Part shown: positions 43,650 to 54,826 of the stretch, piece after piece | How positions within the stretch are numbered: position 1 is the first letter of the stretch | How the letters are laid out: every line of letters starts with the position of its first letter | Assembly: GCA_964448675.1 (NCBI GenBank) | Contig: CAYUZU010000005.1 | Coordinates: 186,001 to 250,000, forward strand | Source: CAYUZU01 sp964448675 | Lineage (GTDB): Bacteria; Planctomycetota; Phycisphaerae; UBA1845; Fen-1342 | Length of the DNA: 64,000 nt | Direction of reading: 5' to 3' | The notes under the pieces: generated by a model | Databases searched by the model: none | What the model saw: the letters and a program-made list of their open reading frames with translations, nothing else | What the model was told of the DNA's origin: nothing | Position numbers and translations under genes: made by a program

Positions 43650-44519
43650 TCAACGGCTTTCGTAATCGGTCACCGGGACGAAGCCGACTTCCTCGACGAT
43701 CTCCTGACCTTCGCGGGTCAGGTGCACGGTGGTCAGCGCGTGCAGGTGCGAGCCGAGCTCGGGATAGCCGTTGGTGAACATGAACAGCGGACGGGCGATC
43801 GGGTAGCGCCCGGAGGCGATGGCTTTTCGCGTGGGTTCGACGCCGTCGACCTTGACCGCCTTGAGCTTGCGATCGACGTAGCCGATGCCGACGTAGCCGA
43901 TGGCGGCCGGGGTGGTCTGGACGCGCGAGCGGACGGCGCCGTTGCTGCCGACCTTCTCGGCGCCGCCGGCGATCTGGGCATCGCGCATCACGAGGTTGCG
44001 GAACGATTCGAAGGTGCCGCTGTTCTGGTCGCGGCTGATGGTGACGATCTCGCGGCTGGGACCGCCGACGTCCTTCCAACTGTTGATGCGGCCGGCGTAG
44101 ATGTCGCGGATCTGGTCGAGGGTGAGCTCGCCGATCGGATTGCTGGGGTGGACGACGATGGCGATGCCGTCGATGGCGATCACGTGCGCGACGGGTAGCA
44201 CGTTGTTTTCGACGGCGGCCTTGAATTCGGTCGGCTTCATGAAGCGCGACATGTTGGCGATGTGGCAGGTGCCGCGGATGAGCGATTTCACGCCGTTGCC
44301 GCTGCCCGAGCCGCCGATGCTGATCTCGACGTTGGGATGCTGCTCGATGTAGTGGTCGCGGAAGGCCTCCGCCAGCGGCAGGACCGTGGAGGAGCCGTCC
44401 ATGACGACCTTGGTCTTGTCCGCGGTCAGGGCGCGGGCCGCGTAGCCGGCGCTGAGCCCCGCGACCAGGGCCAGGGTGATAACGGACAAACGGACGTTGC
44501 GTTGGCCGACGCGCTTCAT
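43650..44519 (-). CDS. pstS: Phosphate-binding protein PstS
   Basis: A 289-residue periplasmic solute-binding protein with a Sec signal (MKRVGQRNVRLSVITLALVA, cleavage near residue 30). Mature residues VVMDGSSTVLPLAEAFRDHY and ISIGGSGSGNGVKSLIRGTC are the phosphate-ligand loops, and SRDQNSGTFESFRNLVM carries another. No lipobox is seen. The ATG at 44519 has GGGAGAG upstream; a longer in-frame start is not supported. It is the first gene of the transporter operon, with a TTAACA direct repeat 90 bases before it. Confidence 0.95.
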   Translation of the reverse strand: MKRVGQRNVRLSVITLALVAGLSAGYAARALTADKTKVVMDGSSTVLPLAEAFRDHYIEQHPNVEISIGGSGSGNGVKSLIRGTCHIANMSRFMKPTEFKAAVENNVLPVAHVIAIDGIAIVVHPSNPIGELTLDQIRDIYAGRINSWKDVGGPSREIVTISRDQNSGTFESFRNLVMRDAQIAGGAEKVGSNGAVRSRVQTTPAAIGYVGIGYVDRKLKAVKVDGVEPTRKAIASGRYPIARPLFMFTNGYPELGSHLHALTTVHLTREGQEIVEEVGFVPVTDYESR

Positions 44520-44608
44520 CAGGGTCTCTCCCACACTGAACATACGTGCCCCGCGCGGCACAGCGCAGACGCGACACGCCCCAAGATCCGGTAGCGTAAG
44601 CCCGATTG

Positions 44609-44625
44609 TGTTAATGTCCTGTTAA
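44609..44625 (-). promoter_or_regulatory. PhoB/PhoP-type box: TTAACA direct repeat before pstS
   Basis: On the minus strand, TTAACAGGACATTAACA is a perfect direct repeat of TTAACA with an 11-base period, which puts both half-sites on the same face of the helix. It matches the TTAACA-N5-TTAACA arrangement of Bacillus PhoP boxes and the 11-base period of E. coli Pho boxes. It lies 90 bases before pstS, in a genome segment with phoB and phoR 440 bases upstream. It is a strong candidate for the site through which PhoB activates the pst genes. Confidence 0.7.
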
Positions 44626-45065
44626 GGCGGGCGGATTTTTTCCGGGAGGCCGCCGCCGGGCAGCAAGCCCGCGACGCCGCGACGCGAAACGACCACCGGT
44701 CCGGGTCTCCCCTCCGGGGCCCGGATCCGGCCGGCGTCGTTGCGGTCGCCAGACGGCTTGGCTGCCCTCGGGCGGTGCGGTACTCGCGACCAACGCGCAC
44801 AGGGACGGCAGCAAGAGACCCCACCCGTGGCGAAACAGACACCATGTCTTGCCTGGACCCTGCGAACGCCTCCCCTCCGGAGGCGATGTGGCCCTCTACG
44901 CTCGGGTGGACGTGGTGACGCTTGGCCGCTCCGGGTGCTTCAAGCCCGACAGCCCGAGCAGGGACGACCAGTGTCCACCGGACGCACGCTAGCCCGCCGC
45001 AGTTAGCAATTGATGCCCCTTATGTGAAATCGGCGTGAACCCGTCACGCGGCGGCGTGACCGGCG
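44626..45065. other. Long GC-rich non-coding stretch between phoR and pstS promoter
   Basis: About 440 bases with no convincing open frame on either strand. It is rich in short perfect hairpins, for example CGCCTCC / GGAGGCG at 44867-44885, AGACA / TGTCT at 44837-44849, and a GTGCG / CGCAC pair near 44775-44800. The motif CTCCGG flanked by CCCC recurs near 44710 and 44873. It lacks the conserved blocks of RNase P RNA, tmRNA and SRP RNA. It may be a structured RNA or decayed sequence. Confidence 0.35.
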
Positions 45066-46946
45066 TTACAGGGCCGAAGCGTCGCTCGTGACCTCGTCGC
45101 TGGGCTCTGGCGGGTGCCGATCCTCGTGCCGGCCTGGAATCGCCACGATGACCAGGGTGCCGCCCCCCGGGTTCTCGGTCAGGCGGACATGGCCGCGCAT
45201 GGCCCCGACCGCGTGCCGCACGATGGACAGGCCCAGCCCGGTGCCGCGCTCGGCGCCGGAGCGGCTGCGCTGCACCTGGTAGAACCGTTCGAACACGCGT
45301 TTCTGGTCGTCGGACGGGATGCCGCAGCCGTTGTCGCGGACGGTGACGAGCACTTCACGGGGCATCTTGCGGATTTCGACCGCGACGTAGCCACCGGGCT
45401 CGGTGAATTTGGTTGCGTTGTCGACGAGGTTGTCGAGCGTGAGCCGGAGCAGATGGGGATTGACGTGGATGGTGACGGTATCGGGCGGGTCGATCTCGGT
45501 GCGCCAGTCGAGCTGCTTGCGTTCGAGCGCGTCGGCGAAGCGGCCGTGAAGGTCCTGGAGCATCTTGCGGATCTCGAGGTCTTCCGGCTCGAACCGCTCG
45601 GTGGGCGACTCGATACGGGACAGGTCGAGGAGGTCGGCGACCATCTGTTGCAGCCGGCCGCTTTGCCGGTCGACCTTGGTCAGGAACTGGCGGGCCGCGG
45701 GTGCTTCGGTTGCGAGGTCCATGCTCAGCAGCGTTTCGATGGCGGCGCGGATCGTCGACAGGGGTGTGCGCAGCTCATGCGAGGCGTTCGCGACGAAATC
45801 GGTCCGCATCTGAATCGTCCGCTGCAGTTCGGTGATGTCGGTCAGGACGACGACCCGCCCGGGCGGGGTGCCCTGCTCCGGCTGCTCGACTTCGGCCAGT
45901 GTCAGGTTGGAGGCACGCACCAGCAGGTGGATCGCGCCGCCCGGCGCCTGGACTTCCAGGCGGGCCTGTTCCTGGGCGGGAGCGCCGTCGGTACCACTGG
46001 CTTCGTCCCCCGTCGTGAGCAGCAGGTTCTGGAGGGCGTGTTGCGGGATGCAGGCCTCGACCGGGCGGCCGACGAGATCGTCGACCTCGTTGATGTTGAG
46101 GTTGAGCAGGCGGGCGGCGGTCGGGTTGATCAGGGCGATGCGCCCGTCGGTTCGCGCGACGATGACGCCCTCGCGCAGCTGATCGACAAGGGATTCCAGC
46201 ATGCGCCGCTGGCGATCGATCAGCTGCACCTGGGTGGCCAGCCGCGTGCGCAGGGCGCCGAGGATCGAACCCAGGACGGAATACTCGGCTTCGCCGGGCA
46301 TGTCCGGCACGTCGCGCAGGTCGCCCGCGGAGAGATTGCGTGCGGTCTCGATCACACGCTGCATGACGCGCCAGCGCAGCCGGATCATGATCAGCATGAA
46401 CACCAGCGTGGTGAGGCCGGACGCCGCGGCGACGATGGCCAGCATGCGGGCGACGGCGGCGGGGTTGCCGATCAGCGAGGGGACCGGCCGGGCGAGGGTG
46501 ACGACGCCAAGCTGGCGGTCGGCGTCGCCGACGCGGGCGATGGCCACGACGTGCAGCGGGCCGTTGGGGGTGAGTCGGCGTACGTCGCCGAGCGCGCCCG
46601 TGGCGAGAGCGGTCATGGTGTCATCACGGCTGGGCAGGGCGGCGGTGGCGGCGTCATCCGAGAGGGGGACCAGTTCGCCGCCGTCGGGGCCGCTGATGGC
46701 CACGTGGATGTCGTCGTTGCGCAGTGTGGCCACGAGATCCGGGATGCAGCCGGCGCCGACCTGGGGCCAGTGCTCCCGGACGACGAGGCTGAGGTTGCGC
46801 GCCTGGGTCAGGAGTTGCTGTTGGAGACCGGCCTGCTGGAGCTGGGCCTGCTCGAGCAGTAACAGCCAGAAAGACGCGACAAAGATCGCAACAACGAACA
46901 ATCCCCCAACAAGAAACAGCGGCCAGGGCCGCCCGCCGGTGATCAT
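45066..46946 (-). CDS. phoR: PhoR-type sensor histidine kinase
   Basis: A 626-residue membrane kinase. TM1 is residues 9-31 and TM2 about 167-190, enclosing a periplasmic sensor of about 135 residues. A HAMP segment (about 190-245) is followed by a PAS domain (about 250-370), the H-box DFVANASHELRTPLSTIRAA (His390), N-box LDNLVDNATKF, and G-boxes VRDNGCGIPSDD and GTGLGLSIVRHAVG. It is coupled to phoB (gap seven bases) and both lie upstream of pst. In this setting it is the phosphate-responsive kinase. The periplasmic domain is larger than in most PhoR proteins. Confidence 0.92.
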   Translation of the reverse strand: MITGGRPWPLFLVGGLFVVAIFVASFWLLLLEQAQLQQAGLQQQLLTQARNLSLVVREHWPQVGAGCIPDLVATLRNDDIHVAISGPDGGELVPLSDDAATAALPSRDDTMTALATGALGDVRRLTPNGPLHVVAIARVGDADRQLGVVTLARPVPSLIGNPAAVARMLAIVAAASGLTTLVFMLIMIRLRWRVMQRVIETARNLSAGDLRDVPDMPGEAEYSVLGSILGALRTRLATQVQLIDRQRRMLESLVDQLREGVIVARTDGRIALINPTAARLLNLNINEVDDLVGRPVEACIPQHALQNLLLTTGDEASGTDGAPAQEQARLEVQAPGGAIHLLVRASNLTLAEVEQPEQGTPPGRVVVLTDITELQRTIQMRTDFVANASHELRTPLSTIRAAIETLLSMDLATEAPAARQFLTKVDRQSGRLQQMVADLLDLSRIESPTERFEPEDLEIRKMLQDLHGRFADALERKQLDWRTEIDPPDTVTIHVNPHLLRLTLDNLVDNATKFTEPGGYVAVEIRKMPREVLVTVRDNGCGIPSDDQKRVFERFYQVQRSRSGAERGTGLGLSIVRHAVGAMRGHVRLTENPGGGTLVIVAIPGRHEDRHPPEPSDEVTSDASAL

Positions 46947-46953
46947 ACCTGAC

Positions 46954-47664
46954 TCAGGTTAGCTCGGGCTCGTTTTCGGGCAAGCGAAAGGCATAACCCA
47001 CCCCGCGAATCGTGTGCACGCACTCCGACGCCGCGCCGAGCTTCTTGCGCAGCGACGCGATATGGACATCCATCGCGCGGTTGGTGACCGCTGCGCCGTG
47101 GCCGACGGCGGTGTCGATGAGTTGCTCGCGCGTGAGCACACGCCCGCGGGCGGACATCAGCGCTGCCAGGATGCGGAACTCGGTAGCGGTCAGGTCCAGG
47201 GACTGGCCATTGACGAGCACTTCGTGGCGGCCGTGGTCGAGCACGACATGGCCGGCCGTGAGGACGTCGCGCTGTGAGCCGCTGGCGCGATGGCGGCGCA
47301 GCACGGCCCCGACGCGCGCCAGCAGCAGTTTCACGGAGAACGGCTTGCGCACGTAGTCATCCGCCCCCAGGGCGAAGCCCACCAGTTCGTCTTCATCTTC
47401 GGCCTTGGCCGTGAGAATGATGATCGGAATGCCCGCGGTACGCGAATCGCGCTTCAGACGCGTCGCCACCTCGTCGCCGGAAACGTTGGGCAGCATGCGG
47501 TCGAGGATGATGAGGTCGGGCGGCTGGCGATAGGCTTCGGCGATGGCGCGCTCGCCGTCCTCGACGCGGCGGCAGGTGTAGCCCTCGCGCTCGAGGTGGT
47601 AAGCGATTACGTCAGCCAGGTCGACCTCGTCTTCGACGATCAGGACGGATGAGGGATTCGCCAT
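46954..47664 (-). CDS. phoB: PhoB-type response regulator
   Basis: A 236-residue OmpR/PhoB-family regulator. The receiver begins VLIVEDEVDLADVIAYHLE; the phospho-acceptor is Asp55 in LIILDRMLPNVSG, with TAKAEDE and DDYVRKPFS (lysine near 108) completing the active site. The winged-helix domain has LTATEFRILAALMSARGRVL, TREQLIDTAVG and NRAMDVHIASLRKKLG, ending HTIRGVGYAF. It is first in the phoB-phoR pair and probably binds the TTAACA repeat before pstS. Length is typical. Confidence 0.94.
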   Translation of the reverse strand: MANPSSVLIVEDEVDLADVIAYHLEREGYTCRRVEDGERAIAEAYRQPPDLIILDRMLPNVSGDEVATRLKRDSRTAGIPIIILTAKAEDEDELVGFALGADDYVRKPFSVKLLLARVGAVLRRHRASGSQRDVLTAGHVVLDHGRHEVLVNGQSLDLTATEFRILAALMSARGRVLTREQLIDTAVGHGAAVTNRAMDVHIASLRKKLGAASECVHTIRGVGYAFRLPENEPELT

Positions 47665-47933
47665 CGCAGCGACGCTCCATACATAGCGGGATGGTGGCGG
47701 GTTCGACCGGGCAGGTGCACGGGGGTCGCTCCCGGTCGCGGCTCGCGTGACGCCTTACCGGTTGGACGCTGCGCAAGTCCAACGTCATTCAAACGTTGGC
47801 ATGTTACAGCATTTCAAAGATTCCATTAAGGATGAATGAGGGCGGGCCGCCGATTCACGCTGTCGCGGCGCCGGCCGCGTTTCAGCGTCGTCGTCGCCGT
47901 GCCCGCGGGGCGACCGGTCGGTGCCCCGCAAAA
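47665..47933. other. Divergent promoter region between phoB and dnaG
   Basis: About 270 bases between the phoB start and the dnaG promoter. An inverted repeat CCAACGT / ACGTTGG with a seven-base loop lies at 47779-47799. On the minus strand at 47802-47829, three TTAACA-like hexamers (TTAATG, TTTGAA, GTAACA) occur at 11-base intervals, about 140 to 165 bases before phoB, possibly a degenerate PhoB box. No open frame. Confidence 0.4.
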
Positions 47934-47962
47934 TTGACCGTTGCGCGATTGTCAGGTATACT
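47934..47962 (+). promoter_or_regulatory. Sigma-70 promoter of dnaG-rpoD
   Basis: TTGACC at 47934-47939 and TATACT at 47957-47962 are 17 bases apart: five of six matches in each hexamer at the optimal spacing. Predicted start near 47969, with a leader of about 90 bases. It is the clearest promoter in the window. Confidence 0.75.
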
Positions 47963-48059
47963 AGCGTAATTCGCGTGATATCGCTCTCACAGCGGGTCCC
48001 ATTGGGGTGCAGGGAGGCAGGATGGCGAAGATCAGGCCCGCTGCAACCACCGTTGCTTA

Positions 48060-49916
48060 ATGGATAACTCTCTTAAAGACAAAGTCTTAGAGTCTGCCGA
48101 CATCGTCGCGGTCATCGGGGAGCGTGTCTCGCTGACCCGCCGCGGCAAGGAGTTTGTCGGCCTCTGCCCGTTTCACCCGGACCACCGGCCGTCGATGTCG
48201 GTCAGCCCGCAGAAGCGGATTTTCAAGTGCTGGTCCTGCGGGGCCGGCGGCGACGTCATCCGCTTCGTCGAGATGGCCGAGCGCGTCTCGTTCCCCGAGG
48301 CCTTGCAGGTCCTCGCCCGGCGGCTGGGCATTGACGTCCGCACGTCGCCCGAGGATCGCCGGCAGCGCCAGCAGCGGGACGAGCTGCAGCAGGTGGTGAC
48401 CTGGGCGCGGCAGCATTTCCGCCGGAATCTCGCCTCGGGCGAGCACGGGCAGGTGGCGCGCGCGTACGCGCGCCGGCGGGGTCTGTCGGACGAGACGATT
48501 GAGCGGTTCGAGATCGGTTTGGCCGTGGATTCGTGGGACGATCTGCTGAGTCGGGCGCGCCAGGCGGGGCTGGGGCTGGACCTGCTGGAGCAGGCGGGCC
48601 TGGTCGCCACCAACGACCGCGGCCGGACGTATGACCGTTTCCGCAATCGGCTGATCTTCCCGATCGCGGATGGGCAGGGGCGGCCGATCGCCTTTGGTGG
48701 CCGGGCGCTGGGTGACGACCCGGCCAAGTACCTGAACTCGCCCGAGACCGGGCTTTTCAGCAAATCGCGGATCCTGTACGGGCTGGACCTGGCCCGGACG
48801 GCGATCGAGCGCAGCCGGACGGCGATCGTGGTCGAGGGGTACCTGGACGCGGTGCTGCTGCACCAGTTCGGGTTTGAGAACGTGGTGGCGACGCTGGGAA
48901 CGGCCCTGACCGACGCCCACGCGGCGCTGTTGCGGTCGCGGGCGGACACGCTGGTGTTGTGCTTTGACGGGGACGATGCGGGGGCCCGGGCGGCGGACCG
49001 GGCGGTGGAGGTGGCGCTCCAGACGCCGATGACCGTGCGGGTGGTGGTGCTGGATGGCGGGCAGGACCCGGCGGATTGCGTGCTGGCCGGCGGGGCCGAA
49101 GCCTTTCAGGCCTGCTTGAAGGGGGCCAACGACGCGCTAGAATTCAAGTGGTCACAGACACTTAGCGCCTTCACCGCCGGTGGGCGCCAATCGCGGCGCA
49201 CTGCTGCGGAGAACTACCTGGGGTTTGTGGCCAAGGCCACGGTCGCGGGCGGAGTCGACCCGCTCGAGCAGAATCTGTTGATCGGGCGATTGAGTGAGCT
49301 GTTGGGGGTGCCGGCTGAGGAAGTGTTTGAACTCCTCAACCAGGCGAAGCGAACCCAGCGACGTGGCGGCAACACGTCGAGCGATGCGACCGCGTTGTCT
49401 GCGTATCAGGAATCGATCCGCTCTTTATCGGGCGGTCTGGTCGTCGTTGTCGAGTCGATTCTTGGACTGTTGCTGATCGATCCGGGTTGTTGGGAGCGTG
49501 TAGACGATGCTGTCGCCGATGTGGCGACCTATTCTGAGACGTGGCAGCGGCTTTATGAGACGTTGCTTGAAGTTCACCGTGATGTGGGTGAATACTCCAT
49601 TGAGCAGATCATGTCGCGCTGCGAGGACGGCGCCCTCTGTGAACTCGTCGGCCGCGCCCGCCACCGGGTGGTCGGGATTGACGCGCCGCGCGAAGAGTTC
49701 GCCGCTGTCCACAGGCGACTGGTGACGGAACAGGAAGTGCTGCGCATGGGAGCACTGCGCAGCGGCGTGCGGGATGCCGCGGAAGTGGCGCCGTCGTCCG
49801 ATTCGTCGGCGGCCGCGTTTCGTTCGCTGTGCGAGATCGCGCGCGGGCAGGATCGCCCCCTGCCGGCGGAGAGTCTTTGGCGGCCGGCGTCGTCAACTTC
49901 GCCGCGCGGGCTATAG
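48060..49916 (+). CDS. dnaG: DNA primase
   Basis: A 618-residue primase that lays down RNA primers at replication forks. The CHC2 zinc-binding domain has CPFHPDHRPSMSVSP and FKCWSCGAGG (Cys36, His39, Cys57, Cys60). The catalytic core has FPIADGQGRPIAFGGRALGD with ligand residues, KYLNSPETGLFSKSRILYGL, and the TOPRIM motifs VVEGYLDAVLLHQFG and FDGDDAGARAADRA. The C-terminal helicase-binding region is poorly conserved, as usual. The ATG at 48060 lacks a good ribosome site. It is followed by rpoD, the usual macromolecular-synthesis order, but rpsU is absent. Confidence 0.96.
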   Translation: MDNSLKDKVLESADIVAVIGERVSLTRRGKEFVGLCPFHPDHRPSMSVSPQKRIFKCWSCGAGGDVIRFVEMAERVSFPEALQVLARRLGIDVRTSPEDRRQRQQRDELQQVVTWARQHFRRNLASGEHGQVARAYARRRGLSDETIERFEIGLAVDSWDDLLSRARQAGLGLDLLEQAGLVATNDRGRTYDRFRNRLIFPIADGQGRPIAFGGRALGDDPAKYLNSPETGLFSKSRILYGLDLARTAIERSRTAIVVEGYLDAVLLHQFGFENVVATLGTALTDAHAALLRSRADTLVLCFDGDDAGARAADRAVEVALQTPMTVRVVVLDGGQDPADCVLAGGAEAFQACLKGANDALEFKWSQTLSAFTAGGRQSRRTAAENYLGFVAKATVAGGVDPLEQNLLIGRLSELLGVPAEEVFELLNQAKRTQRRGGNTSSDATALSAYQESIRSLSGGLVVVVESILGLLLIDPGCWERVDDAVADVATYSETWQRLYETLLEVHRDVGEYSIEQIMSRCEDGALCELVGRARHRVVGIDAPREEFAAVHRRLVTEQEVLRMGALRSGVRDAAEVAPSSDSSAAAFRSLCEIARGQDRPLPAESLWRPASSTSPRGL

Positions 49917-50077
49917 TCAGTGATTGGAATGTTGCGAGACAGGGACAGACATCGCCGCGGCGCAGCGCGAGGAGGAGTGGGCGCGTCGCGTGGCGGACCG
50001 GAGGTCGAGGAAGTCATCGCATCGTCCCGAGCCCGAAGGCCCTGAGAGGGTTCGGAATGCCAGTTGGGAGAACGTGA

Positions 50078-51775
50078 ATGGCCACATTCGTACAGCCTGA
50101 CATTGACCCCATCGAACAGAGTGTCGTCGACCTGATCGAGAAGGGGAAGCGGCGCAAGTTCCTCACATGGGAAGAGCTCAACGAGACATTGCCCGACGAG
50201 GCCATCTCCCCCGAGAAACTCGAGAGCGTGCTGAACCGCATCGAACTCGCCGGCATCCAGATGATCGACGAGATCGAAGCCGTTCGCATGCGCGAGGCGG
50301 CCCGCAAGTCCGGCGGCACGCTGGAGGGCGGCGACAGCCTGGACGAGGTCACCGACGTCGACCTGACCGACACCGCGACGCGGCGCGTGGACGACCCGGT
50401 GCGCATGTACCTGACGCAGATGGGCGAGATTCCGCTGCTGACGCGCGAGCAGGAGATCGCGCTGGCCAAGAAGATCGAGCTGACGCGGATGGCGTTCCGC
50501 CGCCGCATCCTCGAGAACGACTTCTGCATCCAGCAGGCGATCGAGACGATGCAGGCCGTCGCGGATGGCCGCATGCCGTTCGATCGGACGATGAAGATCT
50601 CGACGACCGAGAGCATGGCCAAGGGCACGATCATCAAACGCCTGCCGGCCAACCTCGCCACGGTGCGCAAGCTGCTGGAGCTCAACCGGGCCGACTGGAA
50701 CATCGTGCGCGACAGCCGGACGGCCGCCGCAGCGCGCAAGGAATCGCAGCAGCGCATGATCCAGCGCCGCCGCCGTGCGGTGACGCTGCTCGAGGAGCTG
50801 TCGCTGCGCACGAGCCGGATCATCCCGCTGATGCGGAAGATCAGCTCGATGGTGGGCAAGATGGAGTCGCTGCAGGATCAGCTCGACAACCACCGCGACG
50901 AGCTGCCGCCGGACGACATCGAGGTCATGAAGGAAGAGCTCGATGGCCTGATCGACCTGGTGATGGAGCTGCCGGACGATCTGCGGCGCCGGGTCAACGA
51001 GTCGCAGAAGGTCTTCGGCGAGTACGAGGAGGCCAAGCGGCGGCTGGCGGGTGGCAACCTGCGTCTGGTCGTGTCGATCGCGAAGAAGTACCGCAACCGC
51101 GGCCTGAGCTTCCTCGACATCATCCAGGAGGGCAACACGGGCCTGATGCGGGCGGTGGACAAGTACGAGTATCGTCGCGGCTACAAGTTCAGCACCTATG
51201 CGACATGGTGGATTCGCCAGGCGATTACCCGCGCGATTGCCGACCATGCCCGCACGATTCGCATCCCCGTCCACATGATCGAAACGATGAGCAAGCTGCG
51301 CAACATCAGCAAGAAGCTGTTGCAGGGGCTGAAGCGCGAGCCGACCATCGAGGAGATCGCGCGCGAGGCCAAGATGCCGGTTGCCGAGGCGCGGCGCGTG
51401 ATGAAGATCAGCCGCCACCCGATCTCGCTTGATCGCCCGGTGGGTGAGAGCGAGGATTCCTACTTCGGCGACTTCATCGAGGACGAGCGGGCCGAGTCGC
51501 CGGTGATCAGTGCCTCGAGCGACATGCTCAAGGACCGGATCGAAGCCGTGCTCAAGACGCTGACCTACCGCGAGCGCGAGATCATCAAGCTGCGTTACGG
51601 CATCGGCGACGGGTACACGTACACGCTCGAAGAGGTCGGCAAGATCTTCAAGGTCACGCGCGAGCGCGTGCGCCAGGTCGAAGCCAAGGCCATTCGCAAG
51701 CTGCAGCACCCGGTGCGGGCGCGCAAGCTCGAGGGCTTCCTCGACAGTTCGCGCAATGCACCGACGGCAAGCTGA
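50078..51775 (+). CDS. rpoD: Primary sigma factor RpoD
   Basis: A 565-residue housekeeping sigma factor. Region 1.1 spans about 1-70 (KFLTWEELNETLPDEAISPE), region 1.2 has DPVRMYLTQMGEIPLLTREQ, and a nonconserved spacer of about 200 residues follows. Region 2 is AKKYRNRGLSFLDIIQEGN and FSTYATWWIRQAITRAI; region 3 includes RTIRIPVHMIETMSKLRNIS; region 4 is LREREIIKLRYG-like and TLEEVGKIFKVTRERVRQVE. The tryptophans of region 2.3 are present. It lies 160 bases after dnaG. The 160-base gap has no clear promoter, so it is probably co-transcribed. Confidence 0.97.
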   Translation: MATFVQPDIDPIEQSVVDLIEKGKRRKFLTWEELNETLPDEAISPEKLESVLNRIELAGIQMIDEIEAVRMREAARKSGGTLEGGDSLDEVTDVDLTDTATRRVDDPVRMYLTQMGEIPLLTREQEIALAKKIELTRMAFRRRILENDFCIQQAIETMQAVADGRMPFDRTMKISTTESMAKGTIIKRLPANLATVRKLLELNRADWNIVRDSRTAAAARKESQQRMIQRRRRAVTLLEELSLRTSRIIPLMRKISSMVGKMESLQDQLDNHRDELPPDDIEVMKEELDGLIDLVMELPDDLRRRVNESQKVFGEYEEAKRRLAGGNLRLVVSIAKKYRNRGLSFLDIIQEGNTGLMRAVDKYEYRRGYKFSTYATWWIRQAITRAIADHARTIRIPVHMIETMSKLRNISKKLLQGLKREPTIEEIAREAKMPVAEARRVMKISRHPISLDRPVGESEDSYFGDFIEDERAESPVISASSDMLKDRIEAVLKTLTYREREIIKLRYGIGDGYTYTLEEVGKIFKVTRERVRQVEAKAIRKLQHPVRARKLEGFLDSSRNAPTAS

Positions 51776-51807
51776 GCGACGCCTGACAGCAATACGTAGT
51801 GAAGCTG

Positions 51808-51852
51808 AGCCGCGATCGGCAGGAAGCGCAACGCGTCCTGCCGGTCGCGGCT
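51808..51852. terminator. Strong terminator between rpoD and the kinase gene
   Basis: A 17-base stem AGCCGCGATCGGCAGGA / TCCTGCCGGTCGCGGCT with a single mismatch and an 11-base loop, followed by CTTCTGTT. It sits between two converging genes and can serve both. Confidence 0.85.
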
Positions 51853-51900
51853 CTTCTGTTAACGCCGATTCTCACGGCGGGGCGGCGGGACGGTGCGACG

Positions 51901-54624
<2,724 letters not shown>

Positions 54625-54826
54625 TCTGCTTGCGGCTGGGGGTTCTCCCGGCCAGCAGACCTGGCCGAACCGGTCGGCCTAACTGCATCTGCTCACCCGG
54701 CTGGCCGATTCAATCCATAGCGGCAGCCATAGAGGATTATCGTCTCCCCGCTCGGGGTGGGTGAGCCAACTTCGGGACCGTGCCGCGTTTGGTGACCCCC
54801 AACCTGTTCTCACCGAGGCCGTGCGC

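Noticed and set aside
44641..45000. Possible RNase P RNA on either strand
   Set aside because: Length is right and a few middle segments look similar, but GAGGAAAGTCC and ACAGAA-type universal blocks are missing on both strands. Kept only as an unexplained structured region.
44740..45006. 88-codon plus-strand frame upstream of phoR's stop
   Set aside because: Arg/Gln/Gly-rich, no ribosome site, no similarity to known families; treated as non-coding.
46947..46959. 13-base palindrome ACCTGACTCAGGT at the phoB-phoR junction
   Set aside because: It spans the phoB stop and the ribosome-binding area of phoR; a short GC-biased palindrome here is likely chance, and no operator family fits clearly.
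49912..49917. TATAGT at the end of dnaG as an internal rpoD promoter
   Set aside because: Good -10, but the 17-base upstream hexamer (GTCGTC) does not match a -35.
49574..51709. 711-codon open frame on the minus strand across rpoD and the end of dnaG
   Set aside because: Antisense to two conserved genes; Leu/Asp/Arg-rich composition without motifs.
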